From: Flaccisagitta enflata
Lineage: Eukaryota; Chaetognatha; Sagittoidea; Aphragmophora
Assembly (NCBI GenBank): GCA_965153355.1
Contig: OZ231128.1
Span: forward strand, 15,562,001 to 15,626,000
Reading direction: 5' to 3'
DNA: 64,000 nt
Positions 46,692-55,808 of this stretch are shown here, one piece after another (positions within the stretch are counted from its first letter, which is position 1; the number at the start of each line of letters is the position of its first letter). A model generated the notes under the pieces. The model was not told where the DNA came from and made no database searches. It saw only the letters and a program-made list of their open reading frames with translations. The translations under genes were made by a program, and so were the position numbers.

Positions 46692-46931
46692 CTACATACT
46701 TGCCGGTGCCTGTGGGAGCAATACCGACAAAAACAACAAATGAAGCAGCAAAGACTGGACCGTCTCGGCAATTCAATCATGCAAAAGTTTCAGACACCAC
46801 CATTGACACCGGCAGAAGAGAGCTTCCTTGCAACAGAAATCAGTGGAAAACCATTTCCCTTGTGTCATGGTTTATAATTTGCACACTGGTGGCTGCTCTT
46901 ATTGCTGTTTCAACAAAAGTCCAGCACCCAA
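46692..46931 (+). CDS. Probable internal exon encoding a transmembrane segment
   Basis: The exon lies between acceptor aaatcttag| and donor ccaA|gtgaga and is 240 bp long, phase 1 at both ends, exactly like the three EGF exons further right. It encodes an 80-residue stretch with a polar, basic N-terminal part (KTTNEAAKTG, RELPCNRNQWK) and one hydrophobic segment (ISLVSWFIICTLVAALIAV) followed by STKVQHP. If it joins the EGF exons, the protein would be a single-pass membrane protein with EGF repeats C-terminal to the membrane span (type II topology). A second possible donor, ccaact|gtaaga at 46967, would give phase 0. No family is recognised. Confidence 0.45.
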
Positions 46932-47089
46932 GTGAGAAAAGTATTCATTGGCACAAACTACCAACTGTAAGATTTTTTTTTATATGGTTTTTAATCTCAC
47001 CAACTATTTCTGTTTATTTTATTTAGATACAATGTTTTGGTAATAACAGGGGGACGAAGAGTTTTGATCAAGGTAGTACTGCCTTTTGA

Positions 47090-47350
47090 CTGATATTCTC
47101 CTTCGTGGCCCTACCAGACCTCAAAACCGCACTTTTGTGGCTCAAATACACTGTTTTAGGCCTTATCAGTCCTCTCAGGCCTCTCTAATCAGCTCTTTCT
47201 GGTCTATACAGCCCTCCCACAACTCAAATCAGCCCTCTCAGATGCATTTGAAAGCCTTCAGAGCCTCAAGAGCCCCATTTAGCAGAGCAAATATAAGTCC
47301 CCATGTGTTCTGCCGTACTACCTTTGCCAAAAGAAAAGCGACACCCTGAC
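47090..47350. repeat. Degraded family C repeat
   Basis: Units of the form ccctctcaggcctc/cagccctc and then 'agtccccatgtgttctgcc'. Confidence 0.5.
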
Positions 47351-47512
47351 AATGATATGATTTATTGACCACATTCTAACAAATTTTAGTAACTGAGAAA
47401 GTTTGGAGGCCAAGTAAATTATCTTTATAAAAAAACAAAACCAGAATGTGTATCTAGAATGCAATTTATATCGCATTTCTTCATTAACAGGGGTGATAAC
47501 CTTTTCTCATTA

Positions 47513-47518
47513 GTCCAC
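47513..47518. other. Target-site duplication GTCCAC (left)
   Basis: Identical to 53803-53808 on the other side of the palindromic element. Six bases is the length typical for Polinton/Maverick insertions. Confidence 0.85.
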
Positions 47519-47942
47519 AGAGATGGGAAAAGAGGCATCCTGAAACAGTTGACCCTGTGACCTAATTAGGTCATTGATTAATTGATTAATGACCTCATTA
47601 ATGACTGTGCTAATTGTCCTTAATGGCCCTGCTAATTGCCCTTAATAGCCTGTTAATTGTCCCTAATAGCCTGTTAATTGCCTATGACCTATTTACTGTG
47701 GCCTTATTCCTGTGACCTGTGTGACCTAATTGCGTAATGTAGGCTAATGGTTGGCTAATTGTTGGCTTATTGTTGGCTAATTGTTAGCAGTGAAGGAATG
47801 CCCAGGCAATGCAATGGTACATTCCATTGACTGGGTATTCCCACTGCGTTTTGGTAGAGGGAAGAGGCTGAGGTGATGAGAAGGAGAGGGGAGGAAGAGG
47901 AGGTGAAAGTTGAAGGTAAGGGTGGGATGGAGGAGGGTGAGA

Positions 47943-48635
47943 ATGGTAGATGAAGAGCAAATTTTTGAGAGCTATAAAGAAGAGAGTTTATGTTGTGAAA
48001 GTTTATTCATCAACAAGATGGGTAATACCAAGTTTTCGTTATCAGATAAATTAAAATTGGAGTTGAAGCCATCTCCTGAAAAAGCAGTTGAAAGCATTCA
48101 TTTGGTGAAGAAAACCTCAGATGGGAATGTCAATATTGGAGTGTTTGCTTTGGAGGATTGGTACAAAGTGATGCAACAGATGCCAGAGTTATTGGAGGCT
48201 ACTCAAAAGTATAAAGATGAAGGAGATGTGGATTTTTGGACAGAAGATGATCCTGAAATGGACATGGAAAATGTGTTTGATACAACAGCTGAGAAATGGA
48301 AAGAAGTGCTTCTCATGTTTCAGCGTTTTCCAATGAGACGTTCTGCTTTGAAACCCATTCTATTCAAATCTTCTGATGCTACACATGTCCGCTTAGCGCT
48401 CCGTCCTTTGAAAGAAAGCAAGCAGATTATTCCAAGCATATATGGAGGCATCAATTTGTCTGTTGAAGAACTACAGCTTTTGAAAAAGTTTGAGGACAAG
48501 GTTGCTTCCATGATTTCTCTGTTAATTCAAGAGAAAGAAAGAGAAGACATTAGAAAGCAAGAAAGAAAGCGATGTTTTTGGACATTTTCATCTACTACCT
48601 TTTTATTAATCAAGAGCCCTGAGGAAAATGGATGA
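47943..48635 (+). CDS. Polinton-like ORF 1 (left copy), possible PC4-like fold
   Basis: The frame can start at ATG 47943 or, more likely, at 48018 (MGNTKFSLSD). The product is acidic in the middle (FWTEDDPEMDMENVF) and ends in a charged helix and KCFWTFSS-type tail. Two segments, IHLVKKTSDGNVNIGVFALEDW and GGINLSVEELQLL, each look like a strand followed by a helix start, faintly recalling PC4/p15-type single-stranded DNA-binding domains. That is a guess from pattern only. The stop overlaps the next ATG by eight bases. It is first in a polycistronic-looking row. Confidence 0.65.
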   Translation: MVDEEQIFESYKEESLCCESLFINKMGNTKFSLSDKLKLELKPSPEKAVESIHLVKKTSDGNVNIGVFALEDWYKVMQQMPELLEATQKYKDEGDVDFWTEDDPEMDMENVFDTTAEKWKEVLLMFQRFPMRRSALKPILFKSSDATHVRLALRPLKESKQIIPSIYGGINLSVEELQLLKKFEDKVASMISLLIQEKEREDIRKQERKRCFWTFSSTTFLLIKSPEENG

Positions 48636-48855
48636 AGGACCAGATCAAAAGTATTTAAATGGCATTCGTCACAGAAGCACTCAAACTGATGCAGATGAAC
48701 TTTATCAATATGCAGAGACCATTGTTCAGAAATTTGACATTATAGAGGCACATTGGAAGCGTATTGAAAAACGACAAGTTTTGTACATAGGATTGGCAAG
48801 CACTCTCGGTTTTGCATTCGGCCTTTACATCAAAGGAAATGTCTGTCAGTTATGA
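48628..48855 (+). CDS. Polinton-like small membrane protein (left copy)
   Basis: A 75-residue protein with a soluble helix (ELYQYAETIVQKFDIIEAHW), then a basic KRIEKRQ and a single membrane span at residues 51-68 (VLYIGLASTLGFAFGLYI). It overlaps its neighbours by 8 and 17 bases. A virion membrane or membrane-remodelling role is possible, but the function is unknown. Confidence 0.7.
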   Translation: MDEGPDQKYLNGIRHRSTQTDADELYQYAETIVQKFDIIEAHWKRIEKRQVLYIGLASTLGFAFGLYIKGNVCQL

Positions 48856-49489
48856 CATCCGTTTTCTTGGGCCGTTTACAATGCAAATTGTTGGAGGAAC
48901 GTCCAGTGGCAAAAGTTTTTTTACAAGACGGCTTTTGGAGAATGCAAATGTTATGATTCATCCTCCTCCAGATCGTCTGCTGTACTGCTACGGAGAATGG
49001 CAGCCAATGTTTCAAGAAATGAAAGGAGTGGAGTTTGTTCGCGGTTTAACGGAGGAATTGGTGAAGCGGGAAAATTTGAAAGGACATACATGCCTTGTGA
49101 TAGATGACCTGAGTGATGAAGTGGATGAAAAGTTGATTGGAGCCCTTTTCACAAAAATTTCGCATCATCGAAATGTGTCGGTAATCTTTTTACTAAACAA
49201 TTTGTATTACCGCGGATTAAAGAATATGCGCGATATCTCCCTTAATACACATTACCTGTTAATCTTCAAGTCTCCGCGTGATCAAAGCAGCATTGCAACA
49301 ATCGCCCGTCAACTTCTCGGCCAAGACTATAAATTGATGCTCGACGCTTACCGAGATGCAACATCTGAAAAATTTGGATACCTCTTAGTGGATTCCAAAG
49401 CTAGCACTCCTGAAGCTATCCGTTTTCGAACAAAAATATTCCCTGGAGAAAGAACTGTTTGCTACGTTAAAAAAAATGGCAAAAAATAA
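48839..49489 (+). CDS. FtsK/HerA-type genome-packaging ATPase (left copy)
   Basis: A 216-residue protein starting at MSVSYD (ATG 48839); the frame is open further upstream without an ATG. P-loop GGTSSGKS is at 19-26 and Walker B CLVIDD at 85-90, with a downstream LLIFKSPRD segment as in A32-like viral ATPases. The spacing and the ..PPPDRLLYCYGEWQ.. block match the ATPases of Polintons and adintoviruses, which pump DNA into capsids. It overlaps the next gene by 14 bases. Catalytic residues look intact. Confidence 0.9.
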   Translation: MSVSYDIRFLGPFTMQIVGGTSSGKSFFTRRLLENANVMIHPPPDRLLYCYGEWQPMFQEMKGVEFVRGLTEELVKRENLKGHTCLVIDDLSDEVDEKLIGALFTKISHHRNVSVIFLLNNLYYRGLKNMRDISLNTHYLLIFKSPRDQSSIATIARQLLGQDYKLMLDAYRDATSEKFGYLLVDSKASTPEAIRFRTKIFPGERTVCYVKKNGKK

Positions 49490-49841
49490 AGCTTCGCCCC
49501 ATAAGCGAAAAAGCAGTGTTCGCGATTCATTCACATTTCTCTCCTACCTGCAGTCTATATCACCGCGTCGTCAGAAGTTGCTTATAAAAGGTGCGGATCG
49601 ACCAATTCTCCAGGCATTCAGCGAACTCTGTTTGAATTTGATTAAAAAGAACATCAAACTCTCTGCGCAACAAATTGATAAATTAAGACCATATGAAGAG
49701 GAAATTTATCAACTCTCTCTACGAAAACACGGAGTGGAAAAACGCAAGAAGCTCATTCAAAGTGGGGGTTTATTGTCCGCCCTACTCAGCGCTGTGTTAC
49801 CTGCATTGATTTCTTCAGTGGTTGCCGCTACCAGCAAATAG
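49476..49841 (+). CDS. Polinton-like basic protein with hydrophobic C-terminus (left copy)
   Basis: A 121-residue protein with a very basic N-terminus (KNKASPHKRK), a helical middle (SPRRQKLLIKGADRPILQAF) and a Gly/Leu/Ala-rich hydrophobic end (GGLLSALLSAVLPALISSV). I recognise this as a recurrent protein of invertebrate Polinton-like elements, compared by some authors with small adenovirus core or membrane-active proteins. Function is not established. Confidence 0.75.
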   Translation: MAKNKASPHKRKSSVRDSFTFLSYLQSISPRRQKLLIKGADRPILQAFSELCLNLIKKNIKLSAQQIDKLRPYEEEIYQLSLRKHGVEKRKKLIQSGGLLSALLSAVLPALISSVVAATSK

Positions 49842-49843
49842 TA

Positions 49844-50641
49844 ATGGAAAAAATGTACTTGATTCCACACGAGGAGTATCATTCTTTGAAGGATGGAAAA
49901 GGGTTGGATGAACCAAATGATGTCAAGTTGGCCAAATTCCAGGATGCCTACATAAGAAATAGAGATGGAAAAGATATCAAAGAGAGCAGAAATTGGGAGC
50001 AACTTTCATCACGTCTCAAACCTATTTTATCAAGTCATCAAGCAGATCTTCAGGAATTGTTGAAGCAGTTTCCTAGTACTCACCAAGGTCAGGCTCAGTT
50101 TGTTTTGAGCTTTTTGTCCCGATTGCCCAAAGTGACATTATCATCAAATCATTTGATGATTGATGGGCAAGCTGCAAAAGATTCCCTTGTTGAGATTGTG
50201 ATGGACATTATGAGGAATGATATCAAGGGAGTTGAGTCTTTGATTCAATTTCTGAGAAGAGGAGTGGAAAATGATGTCTCATTGATGACTCCTTTTCAAT
50301 CTATGGCATCGAACTTTCATTCTTTGTCAAACACTTTGACAGGAGAACCTTTGCAAGAAAGAAAACAGTTGTTTGCATCACCTAAAAATAAGTCTAGTCC
50401 CAAAGTGGGTGTTTCACCTAAAAATAAGTCCAGTCTCAAAGCAAGTGACTCACCTATAAAAACGTCAGGTAGAGCAACCGCTTCAAAATCCGCTTCAGCC
50501 AAAGTTCAACGAACTCCTCTAGGCAAGGTTCAACGTTCTCCTCGGAGCCCTAAGCGGTCTCCAGTTGTTTTGCAAGTTTTAAATGACCTACCAGCTCAAG
50601 ATGCCAAAGAAAAAGGCAAGCACTATTGGGTTGCATGGTGA
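49844..50641 (+). CDS. Polinton-like protein with SPKK-like basic tail (left copy)
   Basis: It starts two bases after the previous stop (MEKMYLIPHEEY) and has 265 codons. The N-terminal 180 residues are mostly helical. The tail has repeated SPKNKSS and KVQRTPLG / KVQRSPRS words, like DNA-binding histone-tail repeats, so a virion nucleoprotein role is plausible. In this arm the last residues (after KEKG) are KHYWVAW from the loop. In the right arm the same gene ends differently. A similar MYLIP-type start is common in invertebrate Polinton-like elements. Confidence 0.75.
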   Translation: MEKMYLIPHEEYHSLKDGKGLDEPNDVKLAKFQDAYIRNRDGKDIKESRNWEQLSSRLKPILSSHQADLQELLKQFPSTHQGQAQFVLSFLSRLPKVTLSSNHLMIDGQAAKDSLVEIVMDIMRNDIKGVESLIQFLRRGVENDVSLMTPFQSMASNFHSLSNTLTGEPLQERKQLFASPKNKSSPKVGVSPKNKSSLKASDSPIKTSGRATASKSASAKVQRTPLGKVQRSPRSPKRSPVVLQVLNDLPAQDAKEKGKHYWVAW

Positions 50642-50705
50642 AGAAGTTTTAAAAAGATTGTATTATGGTCCTGATGAGGCTTCCAGTTTTTCAAGTGCAA
50701 ATCGC
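50601..50705 (+). pseudogene. Truncated start of a probable Polinton integrase gene
   Basis: A second frame opens at ATG 50601, overlapping the preceding gene by 41 bases, and encodes about 34 residues (MPKKKASTIGLHGEEVLKRL, then YYGPDEASSFSSANR) before the sequence turns into the inverted right arm. The YY..P...SSFSSANRLF word resembles the N-terminal region of integrases carried by Polinton-like elements. Everything after it, including the catalytic core, is missing. It shows which gene came next in the parent element. Confidence 0.55.
50618..50703. other. Loop of the palindrome (86 bp unique sequence)
   Basis: The only part of the element without an inverted partner. It is continuous with left-arm genes, so the parental order is left arm, loop, missing half, and the right arm was joined at 50704. 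Confidence 0.9.
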
Positions 50706-51477
50706 CTTTTTCTTTGGCATCTTGAGCTGGTAGGTCATTTAAAACTTGCAAAACAACTGGAGACCGCTTAGGGCTCCGAGGAGAACGTTGAACCTTGCCT
50801 AGAGGAGTTCGTTGAACTTTGGCTGAAGCGGATTTTGAAGCGGTTGCTCTACCTGACGTTTTTATAGGTGAGTCACTTGCTTTGAGACTGGACTTATTTT
50901 TAGGTGAAACACCCACTTTGGGACTAGACTTATTTTTAGGTGATGCAAACAACTGTTTTCTTTCTTGCAAAGGTTCTCCTGTCAAAGTGTTTGACAAAGA
51001 ATGAAAGTTCGATGCCATAGATTGAAAAGGAGTCATCAATGAGACATCATTTTCCACTCCTCTTCTCAGAAATTGAATCAAAGACTCAACTCCCTTGATA
51101 TCATTCCTCATAATGTCCATCACAATCTCAACAAGGGAATCTTTTGCAGCTTGCCCATCAATCATCAAATGATTTGATGATAATGTCACTTTGGGCAATC
51201 GGGACAAAAAGCTCAAAACAAACTGAGCCTGACCTTGGTGAGTACTAGGAAACTGCTTCAACAATTCCTGAAGATCTGCTTGATGACTTGATAAAATAGG
51301 TTTGAGACGTGATGAAAGTTGCTCCCAATTTCTGCTCTCTTTGATATCTTTTCCATCTCTATTTCTTATGTAGGCATCCTGGAATTTGGCCAACTTGACA
51401 TCATTTGGTTCATCCAACCCTTTTCCATCCTTCAAAGAATGATACTCCTCGTGTGGAATCAAGTACATTTTTTCCAT
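50623..51477 (-). CDS. Polinton-like protein with SPKK-like basic tail (right copy)
   Basis: Identical to the left copy through KEKG. It then continues into the loop on the other strand for about 28 extra codons, giving 284 residues. The altered tail is a by-product of the palindrome junction. Confidence 0.75.
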   Translation of the reverse strand: MEKMYLIPHEEYHSLKDGKGLDEPNDVKLAKFQDAYIRNRDGKDIKESRNWEQLSSRLKPILSSHQADLQELLKQFPSTHQGQAQFVLSFLSRLPKVTLSSNHLMIDGQAAKDSLVEIVMDIMRNDIKGVESLIQFLRRGVENDVSLMTPFQSMASNFHSLSNTLTGEPLQERKQLFASPKNKSSPKVGVSPKNKSSLKASDSPIKTSGRATASKSASAKVQRTPLGKVQRSPRSPKRSPVVLQVLNDLPAQDAKEKGDLHLKNWKPHQDHNTIFLKLLHHATQ

Positions 51478-51479
51478 TA

Positions 51480-51845
51480 CTATTTGCTGGTAGCGGCAAC
51501 CACTGAAGAAATCAATGCAGGTAACACAGCGCTGAGTAGGGCGGACAATAAACCCCCACTTTGAATGAGCTTCTTGCGTTTTTCCACTCCGTGTTTTCGT
51601 AGAGAGAGTTGATAAATTTCCTCTTCATATGGTCTTAATTTATCAATTTGTTGCGCAGAGAGTTTGATGTTCTTTTTAATCAAATTCAAACAGAGTTCGC
51701 TGAATGCCTGGAGAATTGGTCGATCCGCACCTTTTATAAGCAACTTCTGACGACGCGGTGATATAGACTGCAGGTAGGAGAGAAATGTGAATGAATCGCG
51801 AACACTGCTTTTTCGCTTATGGGGCGAAGCTTTATTTTTTGCCAT
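51480..51845 (-). CDS. Polinton-like basic protein with hydrophobic C-terminus (right copy)
   Basis: Exact inverted copy of 49476-49841. Confidence 0.75.
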   Translation of the reverse strand: MAKNKASPHKRKSSVRDSFTFLSYLQSISPRRQKLLIKGADRPILQAFSELCLNLIKKNIKLSAQQIDKLRPYEEEIYQLSLRKHGVEKRKKLIQSGGLLSALLSAVLPALISSVVAATSK

Positions 51846-52482
51846 TTTTTTTAACGTAGCAAACAGTTCTTTCTCCAGGGAATATTTTTGTTCGAAAACG
51901 GATAGCTTCAGGAGTGCTAGCTTTGGAATCCACTAAGAGGTATCCAAATTTTTCAGATGTTGCATCTCGGTAAGCGTCGAGCATCAATTTATAGTCTTGG
52001 CCGAGAAGTTGACGGGCGATTGTTGCAATGCTGCTTTGATCACGCGGAGACTTGAAGATTAACAGGTAATGTGTATTAAGGGAGATATCGCGCATATTCT
52101 TTAATCCGCGGTAATACAAATTGTTTAGTAAAAAGATTACCGACACATTTCGATGATGCGAAATTTTTGTGAAAAGGGCTCCAATCAACTTTTCATCCAC
52201 TTCATCACTCAGGTCATCTATCACAAGGCATGTATGTCCTTTCAAATTTTCCCGCTTCACCAATTCCTCCGTTAAACCGCGAACAAACTCCACTCCTTTC
52301 ATTTCTTGAAACATTGGCTGCCATTCTCCGTAGCAGTACAGCAGACGATCTGGAGGAGGATGAATCATAACATTTGCATTCTCCAAAAGCCGTCTTGTAA
52401 AAAAACTTTTGCCACTGGACGTTCCTCCAACAATTTGCATTGTAAACGGCCCAAGAAAACGGATGTCATAACTGACAGACAT
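51832..52482 (-). CDS. FtsK/HerA-type packaging ATPase (right copy)
   Basis: Exact inverted copy of 48839-49489, with the same Walker A and B motifs. Confidence 0.9.
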   Translation of the reverse strand: MSVSYDIRFLGPFTMQIVGGTSSGKSFFTRRLLENANVMIHPPPDRLLYCYGEWQPMFQEMKGVEFVRGLTEELVKRENLKGHTCLVIDDLSDEVDEKLIGALFTKISHHRNVSVIFLLNNLYYRGLKNMRDISLNTHYLLIFKSPRDQSSIATIARQLLGQDYKLMLDAYRDATSEKFGYLLVDSKASTPEAIRFRTKIFPGERTVCYVKKNGKK

Positions 52483-52693
52483 TTCCTTTGATGTAAAGGC
52501 CGAATGCAAAACCGAGAGTGCTTGCCAATCCTATGTACAAAACTTGTCGTTTTTCAATACGCTTCCAATGTGCCTCTATAATGTCAAATTTCTGAACAAT
52601 GGTCTCTGCATATTGATAAAGTTCATCTGCATCAGTTTGAGTGCTTCTGTGACGAATGCCATTTAAATACTTTTGATCTGGTCCTTCATCCAT
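52466..52693 (-). CDS. Polinton-like small membrane protein (right copy)
   Basis: Exact inverted copy of 48628-48855. Confidence 0.7.
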   Translation of the reverse strand: MDEGPDQKYLNGIRHRSTQTDADELYQYAETIVQKFDIIEAHWKRIEKRQVLYIGLASTLGFAFGLYIKGNVCQL

Positions 52694-53378
52694 TTTCCTC
52701 AGGGCTCTTGATTAATAAAAAGGTAGTAGATGAAAATGTCCAAAAACATCGCTTTCTTTCTTGCTTTCTAATGTCTTCTCTTTCTTTCTCTTGAATTAAC
52801 AGAGAAATCATGGAAGCAACCTTGTCCTCAAACTTTTTCAAAAGCTGTAGTTCTTCAACAGACAAATTGATGCCTCCATATATGCTTGGAATAATCTGCT
52901 TGCTTTCTTTCAAAGGACGGAGCGCTAAGCGGACATGTGTAGCATCAGAAGATTTGAATAGAATGGGTTTCAAAGCAGAACGTCTCATTGGAAAACGCTG
53001 AAACATGAGAAGCACTTCTTTCCATTTCTCAGCTGTTGTATCAAACACATTTTCCATGTCCATTTCAGGATCATCTTCTGTCCAAAAATCCACATCTCCT
53101 TCATCTTTATACTTTTGAGTAGCCTCCAATAACTCTGGCATCTGTTGCATCACTTTGTACCAATCCTCCAAAGCAAACACTCCAATATTGACATTCCCAT
53201 CTGAGGTTTTCTTCACCAAATGAATGCTTTCAACTGCTTTTTCAGGAGATGGCTTCAACTCCAATTTTAATTTATCTGATAACGAAAACTTGGTATTACC
53301 CATCTTGTTGATGAATAAACTTTCACAACATAAACTCTCTTCTTTATAGCTCTCAAAAATTTGCTCTTCATCTACCAT
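52686..53378 (-). CDS. Polinton-like ORF 1 (right copy)
   Basis: Exact inverted copy of 47943-48635; the alternative start MGNTKF is at 53303. Confidence 0.65.
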   Translation of the reverse strand: MVDEEQIFESYKEESLCCESLFINKMGNTKFSLSDKLKLELKPSPEKAVESIHLVKKTSDGNVNIGVFALEDWYKVMQQMPELLEATQKYKDEGDVDFWTEDDPEMDMENVFDTTAEKWKEVLLMFQRFPMRRSALKPILFKSSDATHVRLALRPLKESKQIIPSIYGGINLSVEELQLLKKFEDKVASMISLLIQEKEREDIRKQERKRCFWTFSSTTFLLIKSPEENG

Positions 53379-53802
53379 TCTCACCCTCCTCCATCCCACC
53401 CTTACCTTCAACTTTCACCTCCTCTTCCTCCCCTCTCCTTCTCATCACCTCAGCCTCTTCCCTCTACCAAAACGCAGTGGGAATACCCAGTCAATGGAAT
53501 GTACCATTGCATTGCCTGGGCATTCCTTCACTGCTAACAATTAGCCAACAATAAGCCAACAATTAGCCAACCATTAGCCTACATTACGCAATTAGGTCAC
53601 ACAGGTCACAGGAATAAGGCCACAGTAAATAGGTCATAGGCAATTAACAGGCTATTAGGGACAATTAACAGGCTATTAAGGGCAATTAGCAGGGCCATTA
53701 AGGACAATTAGCACAGTCATTAATGAGGTCATTAATCAATTAATCAATGACCTAATTAGGTCACAGGGTCAACTGTTTCAGGATGCCTCTTTTCCCATCT
53801 CT

Positions 53803-53808
53803 GTCCAC
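53803..53808. other. Target-site duplication GTCCAC (right)
   Basis: Matches 47513-47518 exactly. Confidence 0.85.
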
Positions 53809-53810
53809 AG

Positions 53811-54227
53811 CTGTTTTGCTTGCCATTTCTAAACGGCTTGAGCTTCAGAATCTCTGAGATTTATTGATGAAAATTAATTCGCTTTTTTGGAAAAAGTATT
53901 TAGCTTTTCCAGAAGCTGCGATAACCAAAGTTAAAGTTACATAAAATCTTATCCATATTTTTTATACAATTTTTCATCAATTCTAAAAATGATTATTTTC
54001 CTTTGTCTGCTTGCCATTTCCAAACGCTTTAAGATACAGTGACCAGATTGGACTCATTTTGTAGATCTTTTGGAGAAGATTACCATGTTTTTTTTTTCAA
54101 AAATATCTTGCTTCTCTAAAAGCCAAGATATTCTAGATGGAAGGTGTCGCGTTTCTTTCGGCGAAGATAGTAATTAATCCCCATTCACTGTCCATAAAAA
54201 CAGAGAATGAGTTGACATAAAAGTTTA
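53811..54227. other. AT-rich repeat-derived sequence, no gene
   Basis: Words such as 'cttgccatttctaaacggct' and 'ccatttccaaacgctttaag' match interiors of the foldback and MITE families elsewhere in the window. Confidence 0.45.
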
Positions 54228-54444
54228 AATGATCGTCCTTAACTCTGATAGGTTTTGGGTCCTTGCAGTGTAAAATACAAATCTGAAAAAAAAAGAACTA
54301 AATCATTTTTGGGACGCTTTTTGAAATGTATAAAAGAATACTATCAATTTAGCACATTTCTTATCAGAACTCTTTATGATTGTTTATTTCAATATTTTCA
54401 ACTGCAAATCTGGACTCGGTGGGTGGTTTGCAATTTTCAGTCGC

Positions 54445-54560
54445 CTGCTATGTCTGTCTGTCTGTTGGTTGGTCTGTTGATCCGTTGGTCCATTGGTCTG
54501 TCACACTTTGCTTTTATTGCCACCCCTGCCCACCCGCACGCAACTAAGGTAGCCATTCAC
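54445..54560 (-). repeat. Partial family A repeat inside the foldback arm
   Basis: tctgtctgttggttggtctg and cccctgcccacccgcacgca, present only in the left arm. Confidence 0.5.
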
Positions 54561-54710
54561 GGTACCTGGATGGTAACGCCAGGCCCAAGGTGAATGACTA
54601 ACCCCGGGATGGTGTCCAGGCTGCTCTCATGGTTGGTACCGACTTATTTCCGCCAAAAAACAAATAATCGTTAGAGCGCTTTTGGAGAAAAGTGAGTTTT
54701 TCACCTCAAA

Positions 54711-54830
54711 CAAGGCCAAGTAGGCCAATAAGGTGCGACGTGTGGATCGTCGAACGAATGCGTTACAGACCAACAGACCGACCAACCAACGGACACGGCC
54801 GATTATAGAGGTGCTTTGTCGCACCTAAAA
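54711..54830 (+). repeat. Family A repeat inserted in the left foldback arm (empty site in right arm)
   Basis: It starts caaggccaagtaggcc and ends with stem AGGTGC (54809-54814) / GCACCT (54821-54826) plus AAAA. The matching place in the right arm (about 57880-57900, reverse) reads through without it, within an A-run. This defines the ends of the family as CAAGGCC and hairpin-AAAA. Confidence 0.8.
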
Positions 54831-55808
54831 AACATTTTTAGTCTAAAAACAGCAAAAATTAAGATAAAAATCATTTTATCCACTCTTTTGTACTTAAGTG
54901 GTACACTGGCTGAAAGATTGTAGCCACATAGTGTAGGGGAAAACATACATATGGATAACGGGGGGTTTAGGACCCCTAGGGACCCTCTAAGGGGCCCCCA
55001 GGGGCTTAAAAAGGCAAAAATGGCTCAAAATTGCTTCTTTTTCTGCTCTGTCGTACTCTAGTGGTACACAAACCTATCTGTCATTTCCATCTAGTGTGGT
55101 TGGAGATGTGAAGATGGATAGCGGGGGTTTGAGACCCTTAGGGGCCCTCTAGGGGGCCCCCGAGGCTCAAAAAGGCCAACATGGCTCAGAAATGCTTCTT
55201 GTTCTGCCTTGTTGTACCTTAGTGCTACACCGACCTTTCAGTCATTTCCATCTAGAGTGGTGGGAGATGTGCAGATGGATAACGGGGGTTAAGGACCCCT
55301 AGGGGCCCTCTAGGGGGCCCCCAGGGACTCAAAATGGCTAAAATAGCTCAAAAATGCTTCTTATTCTGCCATGATGTACTCCAGTGATATAATGACCTAT
55401 TAGTCATTCCCATCTACAGTGGAAGGAGATATCCAGATGGATGACGGGGGTTAAAGACCCTTAGGGGCCCTTTAAGGGGCCCCTAAGGGTCTAAGGGCCT
55501 CAAACTGGCTCAAAAATGCTTCAGGTTTTGTCAAGATATACTCCAGTGGTACACCGACCTACCAGTCATTCCCATCTAGAGTGGTGGGAGATGTGCAGAT
55601 GGATAACAGGGGTTTAGGAACCCTAAGGGCCCTCTAAGAGGGCCTCTTAAAGGCCAACATGGCTCGGAAAATAATTCTTATTCTGCCTTGTCCTACCCCA
55701 GCGGATCATTGATCCATCATTCCCATATAGATTGGTGGGAGATGTGCAGATGGATAATTGGGGTTTGAGACCCCTAGGGGCCTCCTTAATCACCCCCAGG
55801 GACTAAAA

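Larger units (their letters stand above)
47519..53802. mobile_element. Palindromic half-length Polinton/Maverick-like element (6,284 bp)
   Basis: Left arm 47519-50617 and right arm 50704-53802 are 3,099-bp inverted copies; every paired coordinate sums to 101321, so there is no indel, and the encoded proteins are identical. The loop 50618-50703 (86 bp) is unique. Ends read AGAGATGGG...CCCATCTCT, starting AG and ending CT. Flanks are a perfect 6-bp duplication. Each arm carries five compact ORFs, including a packaging-type ATPase. The replication half (polB, most of integrase), the capsid genes and the protease are absent. Subterminal sequence has the palindrome GACCTAATTAGGTC at 47559-47572 and many ttaattg/ctaattg repeats (47570-47790). 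It must have been mobilised in trans. Confidence 0.88.
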
